Shown piece after piece: positions 36,266-46,513 of a stretch of 64,000 nt of DNA. The stretch is taken from assembly GCF_001458195.1 (NCBI RefSeq), contig NZ_CYPU01000071.1:248001-312000 (forward strand), given 5' to 3'. Source of the stretch: Ruegeria atlantica. Its GTDB lineage: Bacteria; Pseudomonadota; Alphaproteobacteria; Rhodobacterales; Rhodobacteraceae. The notes beneath the pieces were generated by a model. The model ran no database searches and was not told the origin of the DNA. It worked only from the letters and a program-made list of their open reading frames with translations. The first letter of the stretch is position 1. Each line of letters starts with the position of its first letter. A program made the position numbers and the translations under genes.

Positions 36266-36612
36266 TGGGCGGGCTCCATATCGAATGAGACGATGACCGC
36301 CGCGTTGGCGATCACAGTGCGGCCATCGATGTGGGGCTTATCGATATCCAGACCACCCTGCGTTACTGTGATGTTAGGCTGGCCGTACGGAAAGATCGCC
36401 TTCAGCATATCGGTATCGACCTTGTCGGGCTGCTGCACACCCACCTCGGCGTCGATGATCATCGCCTCTTTCGGAAACCCGAACAGCTCGGCCATGTTCA
36501 CCGAGTTATGCCACAGCGCATCCTTGATCGCCCGCAGGGCGGCCTCAGTGTAATCCTCGCGCCGCAGGGATGTGCCCATCCCGAATTCCACCAGAACCCG
36601 TGTTTTTGCCAT
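36262..36612 (-). CDS. Lin0512-family protein, copy 1
   Basis: A 116 aa paralogue of the next gene, sharing the same pattern: EFGMGTSLRREDYTEAALRAIKDAL at the start (landmarks), VQQPDKVDTDM near 70, GGLDIDKP near 90 and the closing NAAVIVSFDM. The conserved VQQPD-V-D and GGLD motifs occur at matching places in both copies. No known catalytic signature is evident. The ATG at 36612 opens the two-gene unit, which faces away from the FkbM-type gene. Confidence 0.78.
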   Translation of the reverse strand: MAKTRVLVEFGMGTSLRREDYTEAALRAIKDALWHNSVNMAELFGFPKEAMIIDAEVGVQQPDKVDTDMLKAIFPYGQPNITVTQGGLDIDKPHIDGRTVIANAAVIVSFDMEPAQ

Positions 36613-36837
36613 TGATGCCCCATCTAATTTGGAGAGCTTGCACTTGCACGCCTAAGAAACCCGATATCCAGTTTGCGTTCAATTCAAATAGTTGACCTGA
36701 ATATGACCATGGCATCACTTAGATACTTACGTATGTGGATCATCCGAACTGTGTCAAAAGCCAAACAAAGCTAGTATTTTACATTTTTGCGTGACAAGAC
36801 AAAGTAACCTAAAGAATTCGGCTTCAGCGGAGTTCCA

Positions 36838-37602
36838 ATGCCCGAACTTGATATGACAAATGCGGCCCGTCGGGCATTTTTTGCCGACGTGGTCAGACCT
36901 TATGATTTGGGTCACAAACTTATTCGTGTCGGGGATTTCGGGGATGGCGGCTATCTGCTGCCCAATGATCTGGAAGATATCGTCGCCTGTTTTTCACCGG
37001 GCGTTTCGCAGCAATCCAGTTTTGAGATGGACTTAGCGAAGCATGGGATTCCATCCTTTATGGCCGATGGTTCGGTCGACGAGCCGATGCTGAACATTCC
37101 AGATTCGGTCTTCATCAAAAAGCACCTCGCAGCCAGAACAGGACCGGAAGTCATCTCGCTTGAGGATTGGATAAAACAATTTGCCCCACCCGAAGGCGAT
37201 ATGATCCTGCAGATGGATATCGAAGGGGCGGAATACCCGGTTCTTTCGACCCTGTCCTCAGAGTTTCTAAGCCGGTTCAGGATTATCGTGCTCGAGCTTC
37301 ACCGCATACCTTCCATCCTAATGAAACCCGGAGCTTTTAAACGGGCATACACAGCTCTGTACGCTTTGAAAGAAGGTTTTGTGTGCGCGCATATCCACCC
37401 CAACAACGCGTCAGGGACAGTGGAAGTCGAAGGCGAGACATTTCCTCGTGTGATCGAGGCGACCTTTGTGCGGCAAGATCGTGTGAAACAAAGTGTTCCT
37501 GCAACCGAGTTCCCTCATGCTTTGGACCGCCGTCATCGACCAAAAGGACCAGCGTTGAATTTGCCAAAGGAATGGGTCGGGCCCGCAGCCGGGGCAGATT
37601 GA
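36838..37602 (+). CDS. FkbM-family (Methyltransf_21-like) methyltransferase
   Basis: A 254 aa protein resembling FkbM-type SAM-dependent methyltransferases. The region LIRVGDFGDGGYLLPND (landmarks near 24-42) and the motif ILQMDIEGAEYPVL near residue 124 (acidic residue plus glutamate after Gly) fit the family. The first part of the SAM site is degenerate. The target, usually a sugar or other hydroxyl group, is unknown. No glycan biosynthesis gene is adjacent. The 225 bp upstream of it is AT-rich and without a gene. The gene seems an isolated acquisition. Confidence 0.7.
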   Translation: MPELDMTNAARRAFFADVVRPYDLGHKLIRVGDFGDGGYLLPNDLEDIVACFSPGVSQQSSFEMDLAKHGIPSFMADGSVDEPMLNIPDSVFIKKHLAARTGPEVISLEDWIKQFAPPEGDMILQMDIEGAEYPVLSTLSSEFLSRFRIIVLELHRIPSILMKPGAFKRAYTALYALKEGFVCAHIHPNNASGTVEVEGETFPRVIEATFVRQDRVKQSVPATEFPHALDRRHRPKGPALNLPKEWVGPAAGAD

Positions 37603-37603
37603 T

Positions 37604-37635
37604 CAAAGAAAAACGGACGTCGCTATGCGGCGCCC
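37604..37635 (-). terminator. Intrinsic terminator of trxA
   Basis: On the minus strand, GGGCGCCGC pairs with GCGACGTCC (37627-37635 with 37615-37623) as a 9-position stem with a wobble and one mismatch around a 3-base loop, followed by GTTTTTCTTTG (37604-37614). It lies about 25 bp after the trxA stop. Confidence 0.6.
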
Positions 37636-37658
37636 GCCGATCAGAATAAGTTTTTAGA

Positions 37659-37979
37659 TCAGATGGATTCGTCGATCCAGCTTTGCAGAGCGGCTTTGGG
37701 GGCCGCACCGGCGCGGTTTGACACAACCTGACCGTCCTTGAAGATGAACAGAGCAGGAATGCCACGCACACCCATGGCGGCAGCGGCGTTCGGGTTACTG
37801 TCCACGTCTACCTTGGCAATTTTGATTTTGCCGCCGTATTCGTTGGCCAGCTCTTCCAGAGCGGGGCCGATTTGTTTACAGGGGCCACACCATTCGGCCC
37901 AGAAATCCACCACAACGGGGACATCAGAGTTTTTGACTTCGGCGTCAAAGGTATCGTCGGTAACGGCAACGGTCGACAT
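37659..37979 (-). CDS. trxA: Thioredoxin
   Basis: General cytoplasmic disulfide reductase. The 106 aa protein has the active site WCGPC (Cys31 and Cys34) preceded by VDFWAEW, and the cis-proline loop GIPALFIF near 72. I chose the ATG at 37979 (MSTVAVTDD); the frame is open 46 codons further upstream toward addA without similarity. It lies 59 bp after addA on the same strand and has its own terminator. Confidence 0.97.
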   Translation of the reverse strand: MSTVAVTDDTFDAEVKNSDVPVVVDFWAEWCGPCKQIGPALEELANEYGGKIKIAKVDVDSNPNAAAAMGVRGIPALFIFKDGQVVSNRAGAAPKAALQSWIDESI

Positions 37980-38038
37980 ATTCTGTCTCCTGAATGGGGT
38001 ATCTCGGGAACAGAACGTAGGGGCCGGGCAATCCAAGG

Positions 38039-41000
38039 TCAAGATATCTGGGTGCGCGACAGGGCTCGCGTCACAAGATCGTGTGGCAGCCACATCAAAT
38101 CTGCTGTCCTGGTCCATAGGATCGCAGTGCGGATTTCGTGGTCCGGATAGACCTGCGACAAGGCGTTGGCATACGCTCCCATCTGTCGCAAAAGCCCCTC
38201 AGGGCATGTCTCTACACTGTTGGGAGCCGTTGCATTTGTTTTGAAATCAATGACCTGAACCTCGGTATCGGTGACGATCAATCGGTCGATCACCCCGTGC
38301 ATGCGGCGTCCGTTAAGGTCGGCTGTCACGGGCACCTCAGCCAAGGCGTCGGCGGCAAAGACAGGCCGGAGATGCGCCGCAGTCAAAACGTCGCATGCCT
38401 CGTCCAGCAGCTCTTGCCGTTCCGCGTCCAGCATATCGGGCAGAACCCGTGCGCAAAGCTGTGGCCAGTCTTCCCGCGCAATCGAGGGCAAGTGTTCCAG
38501 CAGCAGGTGCAATCGTGTGCCGCGCAGCTTTGCCGCCTCTTCGTCCTGACCTGCATCGCCGGGCAAAGCCTTGCCACCCCCCAGGTCGGAAGGGCTGAGT
38601 GTCTCGGGATCTGGTTCCGGTGGTGTGGCGGGAGACAGGAACGGGGCTGGCAGGTCTGTCACGGCAATTGAGGTCTCTGCGGATTCAATAATCGACGATG
38701 CGTTCCAATCACCATGTGACAATCGCAGCGTTTCTGAACCGGGCAGCGCCACCGCCCCTGCCCGTTCCATCACGGTTTGAACCATCTGATACCAGCTGGT
38801 CCCATCCTTACCGACATCGCCGGCAGCCGCCACGATTAACCACTTTTCAGCTCGTGTTAGAGCCACATAAAGCAACCGAAGCCGCTCATTTTCTTCCCGC
38901 GCTCGGGCTTCGTCGCGCGCACGCGCAATCAACGCCGGGGACGCGTCAGCCGGAACTTTCCAAAGCGGTGTGCCTTCGGCCACCATTATCTCGGCATCGC
39001 GCGGAGCTTGCCGTTTGCCCGTATCCGGCAGGATCACAATCGGAGCCTCCAACCCCTTGGAACCATGCACCGTCATCACCCTGATCATGTTTCCGACGCC
39101 GCTCATCTGCCGTTTGATTTCCAGATCATCGGTCTGCATCCACACCAGAAATCCAGTCAGGCTTGGGATATCCGTGCGCTCGTACGCCAATGCCTGCGAC
39201 AACAGCGCGTTGATCCCGTCTTCCGCCTCGGCTCCCAGCCTGCCCAGCAGTTTACGACGGCCATTATGGCGGGTCAGGATGCGTTCTATCAGGTCGTAGG
39301 GGCGCAGAAAGTCGATCTGCCCGCGCAGGTCGTTCAGAACGGCCAGTGTTTCAGGGTATTCTTCGGCGCGTTGACGCAGAGCCGCCCAAAGGAACTGTTC
39401 TTTGCGCCGATGTGCCAGGTCGAACAATTGTTTTTCGCCCCACCCGAACAGCGGCGATTTCAGAACTGTGGCAAGCGACAGGCTATCCTCGGGCGTGGCC
39501 AGAAAGCTTAACAGCGCGGCCAGGTCTTTAACCGCCAATTCCGCGCCGACCTTAAGCCGGTCTGCCCCGGCGATCGGCAGTTCAGCGGCTTTGCAGGCGC
39601 GGATGATCTCGGCAAACAGGTCCGAGCGGCGCTGAACGAGGATCAGAAAATCCCCCGGTTGAACCTTCCGCCGCACAAATGTGCCGGGCGTTTCGCCATC
39701 CTCAGGGATCGTCTCACCCTGTTCGATCATTGCCTTGATCGACTGCGCCACCTTCTCGGCCAGAATGACGGTATGATGCCGTGCGCCGGGCCGATCTACC
39801 GGATCGGTCCATTCGGTATCGTCATCGTCTTCGACCTTTTCGACCACGGGCCACAGATCCACCTGGCCGGGCAGATCCGCCTTGAACGCACGGTGTTGGC
39901 TTTCCTTATGAAATCCGGCTTCCACTCGGTTTTCGAACAGGATGTCGACCAAGGACAAGATCGCGCTGGAGGATCGGAATGAGTATTCTAACGTGGAATC
40001 CCACAATTTAGAGCCTGATTCAGTGAGCTTCCGCCCAAACTCAGCCTGCATCAGATCGAATGCCTGCGGATCGGCGCCTTGGAAGGAATAGATCGACTGC
40101 TTTTTGTCACCGACCACGAAAATCGTGCGTTCAACCCCGGATCGGGCCCCTTCCCCGCTGGTAAATTCCTGCGCTAGTTTTTCGACCACATCCCACTGAT
40201 CGGGACTAGTATCCTGCGCTTCGTCCACCAGTATGTGGTCGATGCCGCCATCCAATCGGTACAACACCCATTCGGCAACCGCCGGATCATTTAGCACCTG
40301 CCGCGCGCGTAGGATCAGGTCGTCAAAGTCCAACCAGCCGCGTAGTTGCTTGCGCCGCTCATACTCCGGCAAAAACGCCGCAGCGAAGCGGTGCAGCACC
40401 ATTGTCTTGCGCGCGGCAACCAGGGCCAGCCGATGTTCGCGCGCGGCCTCGACCCGCAGCATCAACGCTTCGAGTTGGGGCATCTGGCCCACCAGCACGT
40501 CTTCTCGCAGAGCTTTGGTGGGGAAACTGTTGATTTTGGCCGTAAAGGGTTCTTTGGCGGATTTTCCGGTCAGAAATACACTTTCCAGAATTGGCAGGCT
40601 GCTGACGCGAGCCTCGGTAAACGCTGACAGCTTGTCGGCCGCCTTGGCATTATTGCCGCCGCTTTCAGAAAGCGCCGGCAGGATCGACCGGATCAATTCT
40701 ACTTCGCCGCCCAGAAACACACGTGCTATCAAAGCGTTTTCATCGAACCCATAGGGTAGCTCAAACCGCTGTAGCACATCGGCCCATTCCAGCGGCTGCG
40801 CAAACAGGTTGCGTTTCTGGGTGATGGCCGCGGTTAGTTTGTCGAACCCTGTATCGGTGACAAATCGGGCGACGTCTTCGATCAAAGTGGCTTGGGGACC
40901 TGCGGCGAAATCTTCGACAATCTCTTCACGCAATAGGGCCGCCGCGCGGTCCTCCATCTCTGAAAATTGCGGGCTGACCCCGGCTTCAAGCGGGAAACGT

Positions 41001-41398
41001 CGCAGCAGTGAAGCGCAGAACGAGTGGATCGTCTGGATTTTCAGGCCACCGGGTGTTTCGATGGCGCGTGCAAACAACGTTCTGGCCTGTGCCAGCCGTT
41101 CGGGGTCGATAACACCCGGAACACCCAAATCGGTCAGTTGGGAAAGAAGGCCGACATCATCCTTCATTGCCCATTGTCCGAGGCGATCAAACAACCGGTT
41201 TTGCATCTCGCTGGCGGCGGCCTTGGTGTATGTCAGACAAAGGATATGCTGTGGCTGCACGCCGCCCAACAACAGACGCGCCACCCGATCAGTCAGAACC
41301 CGCGTTTTTCCAGAGCCTGCATTGGCCGCCAACCAGGTCGAGGCGTCGGGCCGCGCGGCCTGTACCTGCCGCTCGGTTGCGTCGTTGCGAGCGCTCAT
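38039..41398 (-). CDS. addA: Double-strand break repair helicase-nuclease AddA
   Basis: UvrD-type helicase and nuclease subunit of AddAB, the alphaproteobacterial counterpart of RecBCD. At 1119 aa it has Walker [10 protein letters not shown] (about residues 24-32), Walker [14 protein letters not shown] near 390, further SF1A motifs such as [13 protein letters not shown], and a C-terminal RecB-like nuclease domain with VIDFKTNA near 1065. Its start overlaps the addB stop by 4 bp. The alphaproteobacterial AddAB naming is followed. Confidence 0.96.
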   Translation of the reverse strand: MSARNDATERQVQAARPDASTWLAANAGSGKTRVLTDRVARLLLGGVQPQHILCLTYTKAAASEMQNRLFDRLGQWAMKDDVGLLSQLTDLGVPGVIDPERLAQARTLFARAIETPGGLKIQTIHSFCASLLRRFPLEAGVSPQFSEMEDRAAALLREEIVEDFAAGPQATLIEDVARFVTDTGFDKLTAAITQKRNLFAQPLEWADVLQRFELPYGFDENALIARVFLGGEVELIRSILPALSESGGNNAKAADKLSAFTEARVSSLPILESVFLTGKSAKEPFTAKINSFPTKALREDVLVGQMPQLEALMLRVEAAREHRLALVAARKTMVLHRFAAAFLPEYERRKQLRGWLDFDDLILRARQVLNDPAVAEWVLYRLDGGIDHILVDEAQDTSPDQWDVVEKLAQEFTSGEGARSGVERTIFVVGDKKQSIYSFQGADPQAFDLMQAEFGRKLTESGSKLWDSTLEYSFRSSSAILSLVDILFENRVEAGFHKESQHRAFKADLPGQVDLWPVVEKVEDDDDTEWTDPVDRPGARHHTVILAEKVAQSIKAMIEQGETIPEDGETPGTFVRRKVQPGDFLILVQRRSDLFAEIIRACKAAELPIAGADRLKVGAELAVKDLAALLSFLATPEDSLSLATVLKSPLFGWGEKQLFDLAHRRKEQFLWAALRQRAEEYPETLAVLNDLRGQIDFLRPYDLIERILTRHNGRRKLLGRLGAEAEDGINALLSQALAYERTDIPSLTGFLVWMQTDDLEIKRQMSGVGNMIRVMTVHGSKGLEAPIVILPDTGKRQAPRDAEIMVAEGTPLWKVPADASPALIARARDEARAREENERLRLLYVALTRAEKWLIVAAAGDVGKDGTSWYQMVQTVMERAGAVALPGSETLRLSHGDWNASSIIESAETSIAVTDLPAPFLSPATPPEPDPETLSPSDLGGGKALPGDAGQDEEAAKLRGTRLHLLLEHLPSIAREDWPQLCARVLPDMLDAERQELLDEACDVLTAAHLRPVFAADALAEVPVTADLNGRRMHGVIDRLIVTDTEVQVIDFKTNATAPNSVETCPEGLLRQMGAYANALSQVYPDHEIRTAILWTRTADLMWLPHDLVTRALSRTQIS

Positions 41399-44328
41399 GT
41401 CAGGTCCTCAGGCGTTGTGTCATCAGTGCGGTCCCATTCCCCGAACCGGGCCAGTTGATCGTAGTCACCCACATCCGAATCCTTGTGCAACATTCGACGG
41501 GATGAAAACCCTTGATCAGGCTCTAAATACGCAGAAACCAACTCTTTTAGCTCGGCCAGAACCTTGTCCGGCGGCTCTTTCGCCAGAGGTGCGGGTACTT
41601 CTTTGTAAGTGCCCCCCATACCAATGAAAATCGCCTCGGCCACGGGTGAAGGGTCGAAACCGTCGATACCGCCCTCTTCGGCCATCGCGGCTTCGATTAG
41701 CAACTGTTTGTCGAACTTGGATTGCTGGCTTTCCGTTGGGGGCGCCCCTGTCTTGTAGTCAACTATCCGTAATGCACCGCGCTTGTTGCGATCTATCCTG
41801 TCGGCGCGCCCCACGATGGTGAAATCCAGAGGCGTTAGCAAAAGTTTCACCGCCGCCTCGAAGGCGACTGGTCCCCCGTCCCCTCGCCGCGCGATTTCAG
41901 CGGCCAGAAAATCATCCGCGATGCGTTCCAACCGCGCCAGCCACAGCTTACGCGCTGTGGGCCACGCAACATGTTGATCCAACAAGGTTTCCGCGCGTTT
42001 TAAAAAGTTTTCGCGGGTCAACAAGGCGGTGTCCAGAACACTGTCTTTGACGAAATGTTCCAGAATTTCGTGGATCACGATCCCGCGCAACAAGGCATCC
42101 GGCGCTTGCACCAAAGGGTCCAGCGGTTTCAGGCGCAGCACATGTTTGGCGTAAATCGCATAAGGATCGCGGATCAGACGTTTGATTTCCGTCACGCTCA
42201 GCCGATTTGGGCGCGATGCCACTGGCGGCCGCGGAGATGGGCGCGTTGCCGGTTCGATATGCGGCGCGATTTCAAGCTGTTCCGCCCATTGCAGCCATTG
42301 CCGGCCTTTGTTGCGCATTTCTGACAGAGCCTCACGCCCGCCCTGCCCTGGCAAGCCGTGCAGCAGGTTCGTCAGGCGGTTCAGCCAGCGTGATGGAACG
42401 GTTTCTGCGTCATCGGACCGCTTGGCACGGGTCAGCCAGACCTCGGGCGCGCCGATGGCTTGTTGAAAGTCATGTGCCGACAGGCCGATCCGCCGTTCGG
42501 GCAGCAAAAGTCCGGCCTTGTCGCGCATCTGGCGGTTCAGCCAGGGGTCTGGCGCGGCGGCCTCGGGCCAACTGCCTTCATTTAGGCCGCCCAAGATAAG
42601 CAAATCTGCGCCTTGCACGCGCGCCTCGAGCGTGCCCCAGATCATGATGTGTGGATGCGGGGCGTCGCGATCCCGGACCTCTTCGCCCGCGAGCAAAGCA
42701 CCCAACAGGTCGGCGAAATCATGGGCGGTCATCGGGCCGCCGTGTTGCGCCTCTTTTTCCAGTGCGCTCAGGACGCCTTGCGCCTTTTGGCCTGCGTTCT
42801 TGTCCCAGAGCGTGCCTGTTTCCCCTGACGCGCCCGCCGAAATCGCCTCGGCCAAGATGCGCAGCCTGGCAACCCAATCCGTCAATGGGAGTTGGCCCGC
42901 GATCTGTTGATCGCAGAAATGGGAGTTTAGCCAACGCACCCAGTCCTCGGGCGCTTCTTTGCGGATTGCAAAAGCGGTCAGGCTGGCGCTGTCCGGGAAA
43001 GGCGGGCCATGTCGGCGCAAATCTAGTTCAAGGTCCCGCGTGTGCAACAAATGCGCGCCACGCTCGTCACCATCATGACACAGCGGGTGTTTCAGAAGGG
43101 TCAGCAATGCCTCGCCATCCAGACGCCGTGCGAAAAGCCCCGCCACGTGACGCAGAAACCGGCCGGGCGGCGATAGTTGCAGCGGTAGACCAGCGCTGTC
43201 ATCGGGAAGGATGTTCCAGCGATCTAAAGCAGCGCTGACTTGGCGGGTCAGCATCCTGTCAGGTGTGATTAGCGCGGCAGTTTGGCCGGTTTCGGCTGCC
43301 TGGCGCAGGCGCAGCGCGATGGCCAGCGCCTCGGACCGGGGCGATTGCGCCTCGACCAGTGTCACGTCCTTTGTGGCGCCATCCAGATTGGTCAGTTGCG
43401 GGCCTTCGGACATCCAGGCATCCGTGATCGGCGCTGGGCGTAAAGCCAGCGAAACCAAACGGTTGCGAGCAGGCGAGGGTGATTGCTCACCCGTCCAAGG
43501 CATGATCTGATCTGGCTCCAAGTCAAGCTGTGACATCAGCTTGCGGAACCGGTACTGCGGGTGATCTTCCGATGTCAGCGCATCGTCCAACCCGCGCCAA
43601 ACGCGGTCGGGCTGATCGAAATCGTAACCCGGCAGGATCAATGCGCCTTGCGGCAGGCGCGCGACCGCTTCCATCAGCATTAGGGTGGTTCCGCGTGATC
43701 CGGTCGATCCGGCAAGGATAACCGGATGCTGCGGCGGAGCGACTTGCCAGCGTTCAATCAGGTTTTCCACCACAAGCCGCTGCCGGGCCTGAACATCCAG
43801 CGCGTCATAGCCCGAGTCGATGAAGTGATCAGCAATCCCAATGAACGCCTGCGCGCGAGCCCAATGTCCGGACATATCACTGACGTCCAATTGCCGGATC
43901 GCGTCGGGCGAAACACCTTCGCCCTGCATCTCATCAATCAGCGCAGCTAGGCTGTCGGACAAGTCAAAAAGTGAAGACCGTGCAGCCAGGTCAGGCTGTT
44001 GTTCCAACAGCTTAGCGATCAACTGCGTCAACTCCAACCTGCGCCGCAGCGGTGGAATTGCTGGAGGTATCTGCGCAAGATCGACGCTTTCGCCCAAATC
44101 AGTGACCAGTGTCAGGCGCGGCAACAGGCAAGCCGGGCCATGATCAAACAGGTCGCGGACCCGGCGGGCCATACGCCTTGTATTGACCACCAGTTGAACG
44201 CGCGCCAGCATCTCGGGCGGATGCGCTGTACTGCGATCTTGCAGCCCCTGAACCAGCATTTTCGGGAAGTCCGAACCGGGCGGAACGGCAAAAACGCGCG
44301 GAGCTGGGCTGGGTTCAAACATCGGCAA
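41395..44328 (-). CDS. addB: Double-strand break repair protein AddB
   Basis: Partner of AddA, 977 aa. It has an inactive-helicase-like N-terminal half and a C-terminal RecB-like nuclease domain that starts around SVTEIKRLIRDPYAIYAKHVL (landmarks near 715) and holds the RIVDYKTG nuclease motif near 868. The Walker A-like AGSTGSRGTT near 205 may or may not bind ATP. The alphaproteobacterial AddB lacks visible clustered cysteines of the firmicute iron-sulfur type. It overlaps murU upstream by 14 bp and addA downstream by 4 bp. Confidence 0.93.
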   Translation of the reverse strand: MPMFEPSPAPRVFAVPPGSDFPKMLVQGLQDRSTAHPPEMLARVQLVVNTRRMARRVRDLFDHGPACLLPRLTLVTDLGESVDLAQIPPAIPPLRRRLELTQLIAKLLEQQPDLAARSSLFDLSDSLAALIDEMQGEGVSPDAIRQLDVSDMSGHWARAQAFIGIADHFIDSGYDALDVQARQRLVVENLIERWQVAPPQHPVILAGSTGSRGTTLMLMEAVARLPQGALILPGYDFDQPDRVWRGLDDALTSEDHPQYRFRKLMSQLDLEPDQIMPWTGEQSPSPARNRLVSLALRPAPITDAWMSEGPQLTNLDGATKDVTLVEAQSPRSEALAIALRLRQAAETGQTAALITPDRMLTRQVSAALDRWNILPDDSAGLPLQLSPPGRFLRHVAGLFARRLDGEALLTLLKHPLCHDGDERGAHLLHTRDLELDLRRHGPPFPDSASLTAFAIRKEAPEDWVRWLNSHFCDQQIAGQLPLTDWVARLRILAEAISAGASGETGTLWDKNAGQKAQGVLSALEKEAQHGGPMTAHDFADLLGALLAGEEVRDRDAPHPHIMIWGTLEARVQGADLLILGGLNEGSWPEAAAPDPWLNRQMRDKAGLLLPERRIGLSAHDFQQAIGAPEVWLTRAKRSDDAETVPSRWLNRLTNLLHGLPGQGGREALSEMRNKGRQWLQWAEQLEIAPHIEPATRPSPRPPVASRPNRLSVTEIKRLIRDPYAIYAKHVLRLKPLDPLVQAPDALLRGIVIHEILEHFVKDSVLDTALLTRENFLKRAETLLDQHVAWPTARKLWLARLERIADDFLAAEIARRGDGGPVAFEAAVKLLLTPLDFTIVGRADRIDRNKRGALRIVDYKTGAPPTESQQSKFDKQLLIEAAMAEEGGIDGFDPSPVAEAIFIGMGGTYKEVPAPLAKEPPDKVLAELKELVSAYLEPDQGFSSRRMLHKDSDVGDYDQLARFGEWDRTDDTTPEDLT

Positions 44329-45001
44329 TCAGCCCCTCGGCGAGAGTAATCCCTTCGGGGTGGCCGACATCGCACCAGCGGCCGGGATAGGTGAGCGCAA
44401 ACAGACGATCCTGCCGCTGCAACCGGTCCCATAGCACGTTTAGTGAGAACGCTTTCTCAGGGATATCCTTCAACCCTTCGGATTTCATGATCTGCGCGCC
44501 GCCATAGATCAATCTATCGCCACGCACGATCCGTCCGTTCTCATCTGCTGTGAAATCGCCTTTGCCCGTGTGCCCGACGGTCTGATCCACCGGTACACAC
44601 ATCAACAGCGCGTCCATGTGATCGGGATTCCACGCCTCGCGGAGCATCGTCAAAGGGTTCGGTCCTGACCAGATCGCGTCTGGGTTCAGGGTGTAAACCG
44701 GGTGCGATCCAAGCAGGGGCAAAGCGGCGCGTATTCCGCCGCCAGTCTCAAGAATTTCCGGCTTTTCATGGGAAAGCAGAACACCTTTTGGGCCCAGGTG
44801 TGCCTCAAGCTGATCTGGGAGGTAGTGCAGGTTGGCCACGATACGCTTGGGTTGCAGGTCATTCACCAGATCCAACGCGTGATCAATCAGGGGCCGGCCG
44901 GCGACCTCAATGAGCGGTTTGGGTCGGTTTTGGGTCAACGCGCCCATACGGGTGCCAAACCCGGCTGCAAACAGCATGACGGCTTCGGGGTCTTGGATCA
45001 T
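44315..45001 (-). CDS. murU: N-acetylmuramate-1-phosphate uridylyltransferase (MurU-type nucleotidyltransferase)
   Basis: Nucleotidyltransferase that makes UDP-MurNAc in the anhydro-MurNAc-independent cell wall recycling route. The 228 aa protein has the sugar-nucleotide pyrophosphorylase signature FAAGFGTRMGALTQNRPKPL (about residues 11-30) and ends in the LbH-free short form typical of MurU. Adjacency to an AmgK-like kinase (2 bp apart) is the hallmark of this pathway. Without that neighbour it could be called a generic NDP-sugar pyrophosphorylase. Confidence 0.85.
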   Translation of the reverse strand: MIQDPEAVMLFAAGFGTRMGALTQNRPKPLIEVAGRPLIDHALDLVNDLQPKRIVANLHYLPDQLEAHLGPKGVLLSHEKPEILETGGGIRAALPLLGSHPVYTLNPDAIWSGPNPLTMLREAWNPDHMDALLMCVPVDQTVGHTGKGDFTADENGRIVRGDRLIYGGAQIMKSEGLKDIPEKAFSLNVLWDRLQRQDRLFALTYPGRWCDVGHPEGITLAEGLIADV

Positions 45002-45003
45002 TT

Positions 45004-46002
45004 CTATCGAAGCCTGTCCAGATTTTCAGGGGTGGGTGCGGGCAAGGCCTCGCGCAGCAGATCGGCTATGGTTACCAGCGCGGGATGTTCCAGGTCTCGC
45101 ATCAGATTAGCCCAAGTCGCCGGAATCAAATCGACATAGCTGGGCTTGCCATATTCAGTTGCCAGCCGGGCAAAGACGCCCAGAATACGCAGGTTTCGCT
45201 GAGCACCCAACACGGCGTAGGCAGTGCGGAAGTCATGATCATTCACGCCGGTCGCGGTGATGTATCGGTTCACCATCCGCATTTCGGTTCCAGGTGACAC
45301 ATCGCGACGCACGTCTTGTAACAACGATACCAGATCATAGGCCGGGTGGCCCAGCATGGCGGTTTGAAAGTCCAACAGACCAGCGCGCTGAACCCCGTCG
45401 CGATCCGGCAACCAGATCAAGTTTTCGGCGTGGTAATCGCGCAGCACAACAACTTTGGACCCCGAAGTTTCCCGGTGCAGAATGTCCGAGAACCGGTTTT
45501 CGAAACGGTTACGCGCATCGGCGTCGTGCGTGCCCTGCACGGCCTGCGCGTATTTGGTAAAGGACAACGCGGCCAGTTCGGTCATCAAACTCGGATCATA
45601 GGATCGCAGAGACAGGCTTGGCGCCTTGTGTAGGTCAATCAGAACATCCGTTGCGACCTCATAAAGCGCACGCTCCATGCTGGGGGTCTGCGCAAGCACG
45701 CGCGCGAAGAGGTCGTCGCCGAGATCTTCGAGCAGCAGAAAGCCGTAATGCGTGTCCTCGGCATAAATCTCGGGCGCGCTCAGACCAAGGGACCGCAGGT
45801 ATTCGGCCATGCGGGCAAAATCTTCGACATTTTCCGCCTTGCCCGGGGGTGAATCCATTAACACCGCCGTCTTGCCGGTTTCCGGATCGGTCAGCCGCTC
45901 GTACCGACGGTTCGAGGCATCCCCAGCCAGCGGCGCGTGCTTTGCATTTGACCATTTGGTCTGCGCGATCAACGCTTCGGCCAATACCGCGCGGTTTGTC
46001 AT
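45004..46002 (-). CDS. amgK: N-acetylmuramate/N-acetylglucosamine kinase (AmgK-type, aminoglycoside phosphotransferase fold)
   Basis: Kinase of the APH fold, 332 aa, expected to phosphorylate MurNAc and GlcNAc at the anomeric position, giving the substrate for MurU. The APH Brenner-type motif VVLRDYHAENLIWLP lies near residue 190, with LLDFQTAMLGHPAYDL near 212 for metal binding. I chose the ATG at 46002 (MTNRAVLAE), which overlaps the tsaE stop as ATGA; the open frame extends 9 codons upstream. The specificity is inferred from the family and from murU next door. Confidence 0.85.
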   Translation of the reverse strand: MTNRAVLAEALIAQTKWSNAKHAPLAGDASNRRYERLTDPETGKTAVLMDSPPGKAENVEDFARMAEYLRSLGLSAPEIYAEDTHYGFLLLEDLGDDLFARVLAQTPSMERALYEVATDVLIDLHKAPSLSLRSYDPSLMTELAALSFTKYAQAVQGTHDADARNRFENRFSDILHRETSGSKVVVLRDYHAENLIWLPDRDGVQRAGLLDFQTAMLGHPAYDLVSLLQDVRRDVSPGTEMRMVNRYITATGVNDHDFRTAYAVLGAQRNLRILGVFARLATEYGKPSYVDLIPATWANLMRDLEHPALVTIADLLREALPAPTPENLDRLR

Positions 46003-46472
46003 GCGGGAATCCTTAGTTTCACGGGCCATTTCGGATCTGACCAGCGAAGGGTCAGATGGCGTGCCTCTGTTATGTTAGGGTCTGTTTCGAAAGATATTCT
46101 CGCTGCAGACTCCGGCATCAGCGGGCCCAATTTATCCGGCCATTCAATCAGACAGATTGCGGTTTCGAAAGCCTCAGTCACGCCCAGTTCTTCGACCTCC
46201 TCAGCCGCGCTCAGGCGGTACAGGTCACAGTGCCAGATTTCCCCGGCTAGCGTGTCATAAGCCTGAACCAACGTGAAAGTCGGCGAAGGCACACCTTCGG
46301 GCTCGACCATCAGCGATTGGATCAGGCTGCGGGCAAAATGGGTCTTTCCGCTGCCGATCTCGCCCTCAAGCAGCAAGATGTCTCCAGATCTCAATTCTGC
46401 ACCGAGGCGGGCAGCGAATTCTGCTGTTTCCTCGGGCGAATGCAAAGTGATCGTGCAGGGCGAATTGGTCAT
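45999..46472 (-). CDS. tsaE: tRNA threonylcarbamoyladenosine biosynthesis ATPase TsaE
   Basis: ATPase that assists TsaD-TsaB in making t6A37 of tRNAs. The 157 aa protein has the P-loop EGEIGSGKTHFAR near residue 38 and SPTFTLVQAYD near 62, and the WHCDLYRL segment typical of the family. I chose the ATG at 46472; an open frame continues upstream without similarity and would run into the DivL-like gene. Its partner tsaD lies 13 kb away at 59066. Confidence 0.94.
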   Translation of the reverse strand: MTNSPCTITLHSPEETAEFAARLGAELRSGDILLLEGEIGSGKTHFARSLIQSLMVEPEGVPSPTFTLVQAYDTLAGEIWHCDLYRLSAAEEVEELGVTEAFETAICLIEWPDKLGPLMPESAARISFETDPNITEARHLTLRWSDPKWPVKLRIPA

Positions 46473-46513
46473 GGCGCCACAATGGCCTTGCGCCCGGTTG
46501 GCTGCAACCCGGT

